Notes: generated from the sequence alone by a model not told the origin. DNA of 64,000 bases from Myxococcota bacterium (GCA_024276675.1 JAJRWT010000095.1:1-64000); one strand, 5' to 3'. Counted from the stretch's first letter, positions 45,089-54,773 are shown. A program made the numbers and translations.

Positions 45089-47770
45089 ATGAACTCCCCC
45101 ACGCCTTTTCTGCTGGCATGTCTGCCCTTCTTCCTGCTGGCCTGCAAGGCCCAGGAAGAACCTCCCAGCGACAGCGCCCTGGGCTACGATCCCGGTCCAT
45201 TTCCCGAGTATTGCCAACAGGACTGGGATGCGGACCTGGAGCCCAGCACGCTGGGAGAGCTGTCCGGCAGCTACCTGGGCTACTACGACCTGGACGTGGG
45301 CACCCTGGACATGATGAAGTTCATTCCGGAGCATCCCTTCCTGCTGTCCAGCATCCGATTGGCCTTCGAGGGCAGCCCGGGCCAGGCGCTGGTTCGCCTC
45401 ACCACCACCTATGGTCGCTCCTACCCGGCAATCGACTGCGCCGATGGCAGTCCGGACGGCGACCTGGTGGACCCCATCTACCTGGACGTGGACGATCCCG
45501 ACGGCGACACCTGGCTGGAGATCGACCTGGGCGACCAGGAGGTCTTCCTGGAGCCCACCCAGCACTACGCGGTCACCGCCCAGCAGCTCGAGGATGGGCC
45601 ATCCCTTGCAGTGGAGAGCCTGCCCGACGGCGAATACTCTCGCGCCCTGCTGCTCATCCCCGGCGAGGAGATGCCCTACGGGGTGGACGGCAACTTCCGG
45701 GTGGAGATCTCCGGCTACTACTTCTGCCAGTGGAGCGATGAGCAGCGCTGGTTTCACGAGGACGGCGACCAACCCTTCGCGGACGATGCCTCTCCCCGTG
45801 CCGCCATCGCGGATCTGAACGGTGACGGCCACGACGACATCGTGCTCAACGACGGGAGCCCGCTGGCCTACATGGGCGACGGCGCGGGCGGCTTCAGCCT
45901 CCCGTCCCAGGATCCCTTCCCGGGCGCGGAAAACGCCTCGATGCTGGTCTTCGGCGACGTGGACAACGACGGCGACACGGACGCCTTCGCCTCCGTCTAC
46001 GTCACAGCCGACAGCGACGGAGACGGAGTCACCCTGGCGGAAGGGGACTGCAACGACAGCGACGCCACGATTTCACCCTACTCCACCGAGCGGGTGTCCA
46101 ATGGCCGGGACGACGACTGCGACGGCATTGCCGACGACGGCACCGACACCTCCGACGCCGATGGAGACGGCTACAGCATAGCGGAGGGTGATTGCGACGA
46201 CACCGAACCCCACGTCTTCCCCGGCGCCAGGGAGGATCCGGGCAACGGCCGGGACGACGACTGCGACGGCATTGCCGATGACGGCACCGACACCTCCGAC
46301 GCCGACGGAGACTGGTACACCATCGCCTCCGGCGACTGCGACGACACCAACCCCGACGTGGCCCCCTGGCACTCCGACTACTCGGACAACGGCATCGACG
46401 ACGACTGCGACGGCGTCGCCGACGACGGCACCGACACCTCCGACGCCGATGGAGACGGCTACGGCATAGCGGAGGGTGATTGCGACGATACTCGCAAGGA
46501 GGTGTACCCCGGAGCCGACGAAGCATGGGATGCCCTGGACAACGACTGCGACGGCATGGCGGACGAGGACTACACCAACCTCTTCCTGCTCAACGACGGA
46601 AGCGGCAGCTTCCAGGTGCGGTCGGGCTCGGGCGTGGAGACCGTCGATCCCAGCACCGCCGCCGCGTTCGGCGACGGCAACGCCGACGGCAACCTGGATC
46701 TCTACTGGGGCAACTGGCTGGAGAGCTACCCCGACGATCCCGCCGTGCAGGACCGCTACGTCCAGGGCAACGGAGACGGCAGCTTCACCGACGCCACCCA
46801 GCAGGCGGGCCTTATCACCGAGACAGCCCTGTCCTGCTACGGCGTGCTGTGGAACGACTACGACAACGACGGCGACCAGGACATCTTCGTGGGCAACTAC
46901 CACCTCTACGACAACTTCCTCTGGCAGAACCAGGGCGATGGCAGTTTCCGGGACGTGGCGCTGGAAGTGGGCGTGGCCCACGACGACGAAGAGAGTCCCT
47001 ACTCCGACTGGCCCGGGGGGCATACCTACGGAGGGGATTTCGGCGACGTGGACAACGACGGCGACATGGACTTCTACATGGCCAACCTGGCCCACCCGCG
47101 GGTCCAGCCATGGAGCGATCCCAGCATGTTCGTGGTGAACCAGGGTGCGCCCGACTTCCTCTTCGTCAACCTCCTGGAGGAGTACGGCTTCATCTACGAC
47201 GAAGGCGATGTGAACGCCGCCTTCGCCGACTACGACAACGACATGGACCTGGACCTGGTGGTTGCCTCTCTCTACACGGGCCACTACTCCCGCCTGTACC
47301 GCAACGACGGCGGCACCGGCTTCACCGATGTGACCTACCAGACAGGAACGGCGGTCCACGACTCCGTGAGCGCCGTGTGGTCCGACGTGGACGAAGACGG
47401 CGACATGGACCTCTTCATCGCCGACCGGGCCGACGCCCCCTACGTCCACCTCTTCGTGAACCAGGTTGGCCAGGAGCACAACTGGCTCCAACTGGACCTG
47501 GTGGGGAGCAGCGGCAACCGCGACGCCGTGGGCGCCAGGGTCACCCTGGAAGCGGGCGGCGTGGGCCAGATCCGCGACGTCCCGGGGGGAGGCGGCCATT
47601 CCAACACCCAGCAGACCCGGATCGTTCACTTCGGTCTGGCCGATGTGGCCACCATCGACAAGGTGCAGGTGCGCTGGGTGGGCGGTGCCACGGAAACCAT
47701 CAGCGGCCTGGAGCCCAACCACCGCTACCGCGTGGTGGAGGGGGAAGGCACCGGAGAAGAGGTCTTCTGA
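45089..47770 (+). CDS. Surface lipoprotein with MopE-like repeats, FG-GAP/VCBS repeats and ASPIC/UnbV domain
   Basis: This encodes 893 residues. The signal peptide ends in the lipobox LLAC. After a beta-rich N-terminal domain (about 20-235) come FG-GAP-type repeats (DLNGDGHDDIVLNDG), then four MopE-like motifs (DCNDSD, DCDDTE, DCDDTN and DCDDTR with DDDCDGIADDG spacers), then further VCBS/FG-GAP repeats (DNDGDQDIFVGNY, DVDNDGDMDFYMAN, DEDGDMDLFIADR). The C-terminal 90 residues are ASPIC/UnbV (LQLDLVGSSGNRDAVGARV, KVQVRWVGG). The many Asp-rich loops should bind Ca. A propeller-like surface adhesin or binding protein is likely. The ATG at 45089 has GGAGG at 6 bases. Confidence 0.88.
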   Translation: MNSPTPFLLACLPFFLLACKAQEEPPSDSALGYDPGPFPEYCQQDWDADLEPSTLGELSGSYLGYYDLDVGTLDMMKFIPEHPFLLSSIRLAFEGSPGQALVRLTTTYGRSYPAIDCADGSPDGDLVDPIYLDVDDPDGDTWLEIDLGDQEVFLEPTQHYAVTAQQLEDGPSLAVESLPDGEYSRALLLIPGEEMPYGVDGNFRVEISGYYFCQWSDEQRWFHEDGDQPFADDASPRAAIADLNGDGHDDIVLNDGSPLAYMGDGAGGFSLPSQDPFPGAENASMLVFGDVDNDGDTDAFASVYVTADSDGDGVTLAEGDCNDSDATISPYSTERVSNGRDDDCDGIADDGTDTSDADGDGYSIAEGDCDDTEPHVFPGAREDPGNGRDDDCDGIADDGTDTSDADGDWYTIASGDCDDTNPDVAPWHSDYSDNGIDDDCDGVADDGTDTSDADGDGYGIAEGDCDDTRKEVYPGADEAWDALDNDCDGMADEDYTNLFLLNDGSGSFQVRSGSGVETVDPSTAAAFGDGNADGNLDLYWGNWLESYPDDPAVQDRYVQGNGDGSFTDATQQAGLITETALSCYGVLWNDYDNDGDQDIFVGNYHLYDNFLWQNQGDGSFRDVALEVGVAHDDEESPYSDWPGGHTYGGDFGDVDNDGDMDFYMANLAHPRVQPWSDPSMFVVNQGAPDFLFVNLLEEYGFIYDEGDVNAAFADYDNDMDLDLVVASLYTGHYSRLYRNDGGTGFTDVTYQTGTAVHDSVSAVWSDVDEDGDMDLFIADRADAPYVHLFVNQVGQEHNWLQLDLVGSSGNRDAVGARVTLEAGGVGQIRDVPGGGGHSNTQQTRIVHFGLADVATIDKVQVRWVGGATETISGLEPNHRYRVVEGEGTGEEVF

Positions 47771-47814
47771 GTTCCCGGTTCCCGATCCTGGGTGCTGGCT
47801 TCTGGCGCAAACGC

Positions 47815-48297
47815 TGCGAAATCGCGGGCTTGCCCGACGAGCATCCCGACGATGGCTACTCCGCCGAGCTGGCCGCATACTCGGACAAGTACTACGGAGA
47901 CGGCCTGGCATGGCTGCCGGCGGTGGAGGCCAGCACCGACTTCTTCGCCCAGCTCAGACCGGACCTGGTGACCTTCCAGGAGATCTTCTGGTCGGAGAAC
48001 TGCGCGGACATCCCCTCGGAAGCCTGGACCGACTTCGTGTGCTCCCAGTGGTGGGAGGGCGAACCCACCGTGGCCCAGCGCGTGCTGGGCGATGGCCGGC
48101 AGGTGGCATGCCACCCGGGAAAGCCCGACAAGTGCGCCGCGGTGAACGAGGATTTCGGCACCTTTTCGGGTTGCGACGGAGGCTTCTGCCTGGAGGGCCT
48201 GGAGGGCTACGAGCTGGACGGCTGCGGCAGCGGAGCCAGGGTGGCGCGGGGCACCGTGGAGCCGGTTTTCGTGGAGCATGCGCCGGGTTCCCCGGCA
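47815..48297 (+). pseudogene. Endonuclease/exonuclease/phosphatase-family fragment
   Basis: A coding-like frame of about 160 residues reads CEIAGLPDEHPDDGYSAEL and FFAQLRPDLVTFQEIFWSENC. It continues through DGRQVACHPGKPDKCAAVNE to GTVEPVFVEHAPGSP. LVTFQE is the metal-binding Glu motif of the endonuclease/exonuclease/phosphatase fold. There is no start codon or RBS at the left and the C-terminal catalytic part is missing, so it is truncated at both ends. The convergent membrane-protein gene begins right after it at 48300. Confidence 0.6.
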
Positions 48298-48299
48298 CG

Positions 48300-50396
48300 T
48301 CATTGCCCAGCCAGGGCGTCCAGTGAAAAAAGGATCACGTCGTCGCTGCTGCCCAGGGGGGGGCCCAGCAGCGCCTCCACGCCTTTCCAGCCGTCACGGG
48401 GTGGGGGCAGCAGGCCCGGGTAGATGGCAAGCCAGCGAAATTCTGCTTCCAACAGCTTCTTACGTTGAGAAGCAGAGATGTGTTGCCCACGGGCCAGCCT
48501 GCGCGCCAGGAGGCTGGCCTCGCGGGCCTGTGCCGGCGGAGGCTGGCCCAGGATGGTGCCGGTGATGGGGTGGCCATGGATGGTCTGGAGCAGCAGGCCC
48601 TGGTCCCTCCATCCGCCTGGCGCCGGAGCGGCGGTGCTGACGGCGGGCACTTCCAGCACTGCACCGCCCTGCCCCTGCGCCGCCCGGAAGGGAGCCGCGT
48701 CGGGAAGGGGGGCGTGTTGAAGGGGCCAGGAGAGGGGCGCCAGCAGCACCAGGTCCGCCAGCAGGAGCAGGGCAATGAGTGGGGCAAGCCGTTTCCCCTT
48801 CCAGGTGGAAACCAGCGGCGCCAGCAGCAGGTGGGCCACCGCGCCCGCCCGGTACCAGCGGGTGAGACGCCCCAGGAAGCCCAGCTTCAGGACGAGAACT
48901 CCCGCGGGAGCCAGCAAGGGGCTGCCGTTCCAGGTCAACACTTTGCCCCCCAGGTACAGGTGCGGGCCCAGGGACAGCAGGGTGAAGAGCATCGCCCCGG
49001 CCAGCCAGGGCCAGCGCCTGGGAGCCGTCGGGAAAGAGGCAGCCGCAGGCAGCCGGTCGTCGCCAGGGGCGCCAGGCGCGTAGCGAGCTGGGCTCTGCTG
49101 GATATCGGGCGTTGAAGGCGTATTGAAATACGTCGAAATGCACGATGTCCAGCAGGGCCCGGCGCAGTGGTGACTGGCGTTCCGCAGCGGGCCCGAGCTT
49201 TCCCGACGGCTCCCACGATCCTTCCAGACCGCGGCCATGGCCAGCAGCAGCGTCACCGCCCCCAGGTAGACGGTGTGGGATGTGGCGCCCTGCCCCCCGG
49301 TGATCTGCACCGGCAACCACGGATCCAGGATGTCGGCCCCGTACCAGAGTCCCCCCCGAAACTCGCCTGGCGCCTCCATCACCTGGGGTAGGCCCGCTCG
49401 CTGGGCGCTTCCCGGAAGGCCCGGATCACGCTGGGTCGAGGTGGCCCATGCCAGGGGAGCAACGAGCAGCAGGGCCGCGGCTCCAACCGCGAGAGCCCGG
49501 AGCAGGGGCCGGACTCCAGCCCGCCGGGCCTGGAAGATCCACCACAGGCCCAGGGCCAGGTCAATCCCCGATGCCCATAGCCCGTTGTAGGGACCGCAGT
49601 ACCAGGCCATGGCCAGGGAAAGTGCTGCCAGGATGCCGTGCCTGAGCCTTCCGCCCTCCACGAAATCCAGGAGCAGGGACAACTGCAGGAGCACCCAGCC
49701 CACGGCGAAGTCCTCGGTGGTTCCCTCGGAGGCGGAGGCCAGCAGCGCGGGGCAGGCCATGGCCGCCAGGGCCCCCAGCAACGGGGAACCACCCAGCCGT
49801 CGGGCCAGGCGCAGGCCGGCCAGGCCCGCCACCAGGAGCCCCGCCCACAGCACCGCGGCGTAGCCGGCCGCCGGGCCGGCCCAGCCAGCCAGCCCGTAGG
49901 CCAACAGGTTGCCCGGATCCACCAGCACCAGCTTCATTCCATTGGGCCAGGCCAGCAGGTCCGTCCGGATCACCAGGGGCTGCCACTGCCGCCAGGCCGC
50001 CCAGAGGCCCCAGACGTGACTGGCGGCCTCTTTGTCAGGGTTGGCCAGAAGGTGGCTTCCCCCCACCAGGGGCAGGGGCCAGGCCAACAGCAGGGGAGCC
50101 AGCACGAGAAAGAGCCAGACCAGGATGCTGTTGCTCTCGTGGCTGTGCCCCGGGTGCTCCGCAGGTGGATTGCTCGGAGCCGTCGGGAAAGAGGCTGCGG
50201 GAAACAGCCGGCTCGGGCCCCGGCGAGGGGCGCCAGGCGCGTAGCGAGCTGGGCTCTGCTGGATATCGTGCGTTGAAGGGGTATTGGAATACCTCGAAAT
50301 GCACGATGTCCAGCAGGGCCCGGCGCAGTAGCGCATGGCGCACCGCAGCGGGCCCGAGCTTTCCCGACGGCTCCTCGGTGGAGCCACGTTCCCCAT
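48300..50396 (-). CDS. Multipass membrane protein carrying two in-frame family B repeats
   Basis: This encodes about 698 residues from ATG 50396, which has GGGAG upstream. About ten hydrophobic helices (ILVWLFLVLAPLLLAWPL, YAAVLWAGLLVAGLAGL, GVLVLKLGF, LIALLLLADLVLL) suggest an integral membrane glycosyltransferase-like or unknown protein. Conserved loops include ANPDKEAASHVWGLWAAW and SASEGTTEDFAV. Two copies of repeat B interrupt the protein, one before the first helix and one between MAAVWKD and RWPWLAGAMLF. Both stay open in the same frame and add a peptide like ESSGPLRNASHHCAGPCWTS each time. If the first copy is not translated, the true start is unclear because no ATG follows it closely. 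Confidence 0.7.
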   Translation of the reverse strand: MGNVAPPRSRRESSGPLRCAMRYCAGPCWTSCISRYSNTPSTHDIQQSPARYAPGAPRRGPSRLFPAASFPTAPSNPPAEHPGHSHESNSILVWLFLVLAPLLLAWPLPLVGGSHLLANPDKEAASHVWGLWAAWRQWQPLVIRTDLLAWPNGMKLVLVDPGNLLAYGLAGWAGPAAGYAAVLWAGLLVAGLAGLRLARRLGGSPLLGALAAMACPALLASASEGTTEDFAVGWVLLQLSLLLDFVEGGRLRHGILAALSLAMAWYCGPYNGLWASGIDLALGLWWIFQARRAGVRPLLRALAVGAAALLLVAPLAWATSTQRDPGLPGSAQRAGLPQVMEAPGEFRGGLWYGADILDPWLPVQITGGQGATSHTVYLGAVTLLLAMAAVWKDRGSRRESSGPLRNASHHCAGPCWTSCISTYFNTPSTPDIQQSPARYAPGAPGDDRLPAAASFPTAPRRWPWLAGAMLFTLLSLGPHLYLGGKVLTWNGSPLLAPAGVLVLKLGFLGRLTRWYRAGAVAHLLLAPLVSTWKGKRLAPLIALLLLADLVLLAPLSWPLQHAPLPDAAPFRAAQGQGGAVLEVPAVSTAAPAPGGWRDQGLLLQTIHGHPITGTILGQPPPAQAREASLLARRLARGQHISASQRKKLLEAEFRWLAIYPGLLPPPRDGWKGVEALLGPPLGSSDDVILFSLDALAGQ
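49020..49214. repeat. Palindromic repeat family B, copy B2 (in-frame insertion)
   Basis: This is 195 bp, exactly 65 codons, with ends GGGAGCCGTCGGGAAA and TTTCCCGACGGCTCCC. Inner arms include GCGTTGAAGGCGTATTG with its complement around GAAATACGTCG. It sits inside the membrane-protein gene and keeps the frame open. Confidence 0.9.
50176..50374. repeat. Palindromic repeat family B, copy B1
   Basis: This is about 199 bp with the same ends as B2 and a central hairpin around GGTATTGGAATACC flanked by CGTGCGTTGAA and GAAATGCACG. It lies between the likely start codon and first helix of the membrane-protein gene, and is read in the same frame as B2. Confidence 0.9.
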
Positions 50397-50594
50397 TCCA
50401 ACTCCCTGTGGCTGCAAGGCACGATTCCAGATCCGGACCAGGGGCAGCATATCATCCATGAAGCTACGCACACGGTCGCCGGACCGGCCTGGCGGCCACA
50501 GGCCGGAAGCCTGTTCCCGGAATGCGACTGCGGGCAACGGGGCGGAGACTTCAGGCCATCACTGGCGGGACCAGTCTGGGCGACGCCCGGGAGT

Positions 50595-52919
50595 TCAGAT
50601 GAAACAGGTGGCTCGGACTTCGCTCAGGTCCGTGAAACCCTGTAGCATCTTCTCCAGGCCATCCTGAAGCAGGGTACGCATTCCCCCCTCGGCGGCAAGA
50701 CGGTTCAGGGTGCTTACATTGGCCGCACGTTGGATGGCTGATTTGAGTTCTTCGTTGTTGACCATCAGCTCGTGTATGGCAATACGGCCCTTGTAGCCCT
50801 TGCCGGCGCAGCGATGGCAGCCCACTGCGCGCCACAGGCGAGGACTGGCGTTTCCAAAGCGTTCATCCCACGCATCCTCCCCGATGCTGCTCCGGATCAA
50901 GGTGAGCGTGCCTTGGCTGGGCGTGTATCGCTCCTTGCAATGGGGACAGAGACGGCGGGCCAGGCGCTGTGCCAGGACCGTTTGCAGCTCATCGCCGAAC
51001 AGCAACGGGTTCATGCCCATGTCCATGAGGCGGGTGACGGTTTCCGCTGCGCTGTTGGTGTGCAGGGTGCTGAAGACCAGGTGGCCCGTGAGGGCTGCCT
51101 CGATGCCGATGGAGACGGTTTCCTGGTCACGCATCTCGCCCACCATGATTATGTCGGGGTCGGCTCGTAGAAAGGCGCGCAAGGCATTGGCAAATGTAAA
51201 ATCCGTTCGTGGATTGACCTGCACCTGCCGCAGCCCCGGCTGGGAGATCTCCACGGGATCCTCCGCCGTCCAGATCTTGCGCGAACTGTCGTTGATATGC
51301 GCCATCAGGGAGTGAAGAGTGGTGGTCTTTCCGGAACCCGTGGGTCCCACCACGAGGATCATTCCGTGGGGGTTGTGGATTGCCCGGAGGATCTCCTTGT
51401 AGTTGCGGGGGGAGAACTGCATCTGGTCCACGGGGATGGGCTTGCCCTGGGCCAGGATGCGCATGACCACGTCTTCGTCGGCGGTGAACACGGGTATGGT
51501 GGCAATGCGCAGTTCCACCTTCTGGTCACGGAACCGGAACTTGATCTTGCCATCCTGGGGTTTGCGGCGCTCGGTGATGTCCAGCTTGGACATCACTTTG
51601 ATACGGGCGACCAACTGGCTGCGAAACTCGGGAGACAGGCGCCAGGCCACTTCGCAGCGGCCATCTATTCGCAGGCGCACCAGGGTTTCGTGGTTGGGGC
51701 CGTTGGGTTCGATGTGGATGTCGGATGCACCACGATGAACTGCATCTATGATGATGTGGTTCAACAGCTTCACCACGCCGGTATCCTCGTCGAACTGCAC
51801 CGTGGTGGCCTGGGCTTCTGTTGGTTTCCCGGTTGCTGGTTCCTCGTCGGCCTGCTCCAGGAGAGTGGTGAGGTCTTCGAGATCGTCTGCCTCCAACTGT
51901 TCCGGATCAGGGCTGTCTGGCGTGAGCTCGCGAGCGATGCGGCTCGGGGAGGCCAGCACCTTGCGGACCTTGATGCCGGTGGAAAAGCGCAGAAGGTCCA
52001 CCCCTTCGAATGCCAGCGGATCGGCCAGGGCCACCACCAGCTCGTCCCCGTCCATGGCGACTGGCAGTATCTGGTACTTCAAAGCCAGCTCCCGAGGTAT
52101 GCGGGACATGACCGTGGGGTCTATGCCCGCCTGGTCCAGATCCAGGAAGGGCAGGTTGAACTTGATGGCCAACGCTTCGATGATGGCTCTCTCGCTGGTG
52201 AGGCCAAGCTCCACCAGGATCTGACCCAGACGCTTGCCGCGGCGGAGCCGTTGTTCTTCCAGCGCTCGTTCCAGTTGGTCCCTGGTGATGGTTCCAGCCT
52301 CCATGAGCACCTCGCCAAGGCGTATCCGGCCAGGTCCGGAGTTTTGTTGGAACCTGGCCGCCTGTTCGATGGCGCCGCCGTCCACTCCCTGCTCTCGAAG
52401 TATTTCGCCAATCAAGGTGCCACGCTGTTTTTGCTGTACGTCCAGACCCTTTTCCAGTTGGTCCTGCTCCAGCGTGCCGGTGTTGAGCAGCAGGGAGCCC
52501 AGGCGTTTCCGGTCCACCAACGTCACCACTCCGTGGTGGTAGATCCAGTAGCAAACCAGGTCGGGACCGGGGTTTTCGGGCCAGGCCCAGTAGCCGAGCT
52601 TGTCGTCCAACCTGGATGGATCGCAGAGCAGGACCAGCACCTGCCCACCGGACAGGTGTGCCTCGAAGGGGCGGATGGTCCGGGGTTTTTCCGGCAGGTC
52701 GCCCGCGCCTGGGCCCAGGGCCACGGCGGCGGTCTGCTCCGGGGAGACGTGCAACACACCTGGCCTGGGCTCGCTCTCGTGGGCCCCGCGGGTCACCATC
52801 ATCGTCGTGTTGGCGTCGAAACCGAGGATGGTCCCCAGGACCTTCTTGCCGTTCACGAGGTAGATGGTGATATTTGCCTTGTTGCCGGGTCTTTGCAGGT
52901 TGTCGCCTTGCTCGTTCAT
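50595..52919 (-). CDS. Type II secretion/type IV pilus assembly ATPase (GspE/PilB) with tandem MshEN motifs
   Basis: This encodes 774 residues. The C-terminal ATPase has Walker A GPTGSGKTTT, the Asp and His boxes (DPDIIMVGEMRDQET, LVFSTLHTNSA) and a zinc pair CPHC/CHRC. The N-terminal half has four MshEN-like units of the pattern RLGxxLxxxGxIxxxQLxxALxxQ at about 139, 169, 200 and 230 (the first and third fit best), so c-di-GMP binding is likely. The first 130 residues are an uncommon leader domain (ANITIYLVNGKKVLGTILGF, then VLVLLCDPSRLDD) resembling the short domain seen in myxobacterial GspE-like proteins. It would power pilus assembly or secretion at the inner membrane. The ATG at 52919 follows GGAGG. 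Confidence 0.93.
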   Translation of the reverse strand: MNEQGDNLQRPGNKANITIYLVNGKKVLGTILGFDANTTMMVTRGAHESEPRPGVLHVSPEQTAAVALGPGAGDLPEKPRTIRPFEAHLSGGQVLVLLCDPSRLDDKLGYWAWPENPGPDLVCYWIYHHGVVTLVDRKRLGSLLLNTGTLEQDQLEKGLDVQQKQRGTLIGEILREQGVDGGAIEQAARFQQNSGPGRIRLGEVLMEAGTITRDQLERALEEQRLRRGKRLGQILVELGLTSERAIIEALAIKFNLPFLDLDQAGIDPTVMSRIPRELALKYQILPVAMDGDELVVALADPLAFEGVDLLRFSTGIKVRKVLASPSRIARELTPDSPDPEQLEADDLEDLTTLLEQADEEPATGKPTEAQATTVQFDEDTGVVKLLNHIIIDAVHRGASDIHIEPNGPNHETLVRLRIDGRCEVAWRLSPEFRSQLVARIKVMSKLDITERRKPQDGKIKFRFRDQKVELRIATIPVFTADEDVVMRILAQGKPIPVDQMQFSPRNYKEILRAIHNPHGMILVVGPTGSGKTTTLHSLMAHINDSSRKIWTAEDPVEISQPGLRQVQVNPRTDFTFANALRAFLRADPDIIMVGEMRDQETVSIGIEAALTGHLVFSTLHTNSAAETVTRLMDMGMNPLLFGDELQTVLAQRLARRLCPHCKERYTPSQGTLTLIRSSIGEDAWDERFGNASPRLWRAVGCHRCAGKGYKGRIAIHELMVNNEELKSAIQRAANVSTLNRLAAEGGMRTLLQDGLEKMLQGFTDLSEVRATCFI

Positions 52920-53158
52920 TGTCGTCCTCCGCTCTCGCACTTCGGGGATCGTATACAGACTATCATCACGCAGCAGGGGCGCTGTTGCACTTGAATTCGT
53001 CGGCTGAAGTCTCAACGACAATGAGCCAGCGCAACCACGCGCCGCCACTGGGAGCGCTGCCCACCCTCCGGACGCGCCTCCAGGTTCCTGGCCGGATAGA
53101 CTGGAGCGGGCAGGAGCTGGAGAGCCGCAGCGGGCGGCCAACCAGACCGTCCCCGGAG

Positions 53159-54613
53159 ATGGGTTTGTCGGCCAACAATAGCAGAAGCGTCATACTGCTT
53201 GCCAGCCTCGCGGGGCTGGCCTCGCCCCTGGGTGGGTGCCAGCAAGCTCCCCCTGCGGAGGATGCTCTTCCCAACTTCCTGCTCATCGACATCGACACCC
53301 TCCGGGCCGACAGGCTGGGAAACACCAGTCACGGCGAGAGCCTGACTCCCACCATGGATAGCGTCGCATCCGTGGGCACATCCTTCGCAAACGCGTTCAG
53401 CCAATCGGGCTGGACCGCTCCCGCGCTGGCATCTCTCCTTACAGGCCGCTACCCCCGGCAGGCCGAACTGGTACAGGACGGCGTGGCCTGGCTGGACACC
53501 GACAACCGCGCCCTGCCCACCATCCTGGGCTACTACGGCTACACGACCGCGGCGTTCTGGGGCAGGACCGTGGCCGGTGACTGGCCCGGCTACGGCGACA
53601 TGTTCCAGCAGCAGTTCAACTCGATTCCACCGCGTCGCGAGCTGCCATACCTGTGGCAGGCGGAACAGTGGTTGCGGAGGGGCCCACCAGAGCCATGGTT
53701 CGTGTTTATCCACGATCTGGACCTTCACATACCCCAGCCATCCATCCCCCCGCAGGCCCTGCACCGCTACGTCGATTTCCACCCGGCATGCCCCGGCGGG
53801 AACTACAACCACGTCTACCGCAGCTTGCTGCCCGTACTCCACGCTGCTGGCGCCAGGGCCCACAGCGTGGGCCACTACGACGGAGCGGTGAACTACTACG
53901 ACCGCCTGCTGGGGGCCTTTCTGGGCAACCCGGACACCGCCGCTGTTCTGGACGGCGCCGTGCTGGTGCTCATCGCCGACCACGGGGAAGAACTATTCGA
54001 ACGTGGCAAGGTGGACCACGGCAGCCTCTACGACACGGTGCTGCGAATCCCGTTGATCGTGGCGGATCCGCGCCTCGAGCCTGGGGGCGCCCTGTTGCAG
54101 GATCCCGTGCAGACCGTGGACATCGCGCCCACCATCCTGGACCTGGCCGGCCTGCCGCCCGACCTGACCATGGACGGTCTTTCCCTGGCTCCCCTGCTGC
54201 GAGGCCAGCAGAAGCAGCTCCCGCGGCGCGACATATACAGCATGACCAACATGACCAACGCCTCTGTACGTTCGGGCGACTACAAGCTGGTGATGCGCGA
54301 CTACCTGAAGCACCCGGGCCGGTCGCCGGATCACCAGCAGCCCAGCCCCGAAGACCTGGGCAAGCCCTGGTTCGAGCTGTACGACCTGGCAAGCGACCCG
54401 GGCGAACGACACGACATCCTGGAAGAACACCCCAGGCTGGCTTCCAGGCTTGAAAAGCTGCTGGAAGCATGGGTCCAGCAGCGCTCCGCCGACAGCAGCA
54501 GCGTGAACCCGGCGCCCCTGACCGAATCCCAGCGGAGCACCCTCCAGGAGCGGGGCTACTGGGAGTTGATCCAGCCGCGGGCTCCCCGGAGCAGTCCCGC
54601 TTCGACCCCGTGA
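53159..54613 (+). CDS. Sulfatase/alkaline-phosphatase-fold lipoprotein with Thr at the active site
   Basis: This encodes 484 residues. A signal peptide with lipobox PLGGC is followed by the sulfatase fold. LLIDIDTLRADRLG carries the metal-binding Asp pair, and VLIADHGEELFERGKVDHG the later metal site. True sulfatases have Cys or Ser in C-x-P-x-R, which becomes formylglycine. Here the aligned stretch is WTAPALASLLTGRYP, with Thr at the nucleophile position. Thr is used by phosphoglycerol and phosphoethanolamine transferases of this fold, so it may transfer or hydrolyse phosphate esters instead. An in-frame TTG at 53165 has better spacing from GGAG than the ATG. Its start region is divergent from the GspE-type gene. 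Confidence 0.8.
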   Translation: MGLSANNSRSVILLASLAGLASPLGGCQQAPPAEDALPNFLLIDIDTLRADRLGNTSHGESLTPTMDSVASVGTSFANAFSQSGWTAPALASLLTGRYPRQAELVQDGVAWLDTDNRALPTILGYYGYTTAAFWGRTVAGDWPGYGDMFQQQFNSIPPRRELPYLWQAEQWLRRGPPEPWFVFIHDLDLHIPQPSIPPQALHRYVDFHPACPGGNYNHVYRSLLPVLHAAGARAHSVGHYDGAVNYYDRLLGAFLGNPDTAAVLDGAVLVLIADHGEELFERGKVDHGSLYDTVLRIPLIVADPRLEPGGALLQDPVQTVDIAPTILDLAGLPPDLTMDGLSLAPLLRGQQKQLPRRDIYSMTNMTNASVRSGDYKLVMRDYLKHPGRSPDHQQPSPEDLGKPWFELYDLASDPGERHDILEEHPRLASRLEKLLEAWVQQRSADSSSVNPAPLTESQRSTLQERGYWELIQPRAPRSSPASTP

Positions 54614-54773
54614 ACGCGGCTCGCGGGCCATGATTCGAGTCCGGCGTCCCGGGCCGGCTTGCTGTGGCAGGGCTCGGCCGAGACGATGAGGATCCAGGGT
54701 TCGCCGGCGAAGCTTCTTCGACGATCACAGCTTTGACGAGATATCTGGGATCTGCCTGCACGGAGGGGCCGAC

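Noticed and set aside
43360..45147. 595-codon minus-strand ORF over the AGCS symporter gene
   Set aside because: It is antisense to a clear transporter with complete family motifs; the high GC content keeps the shadow frame open.
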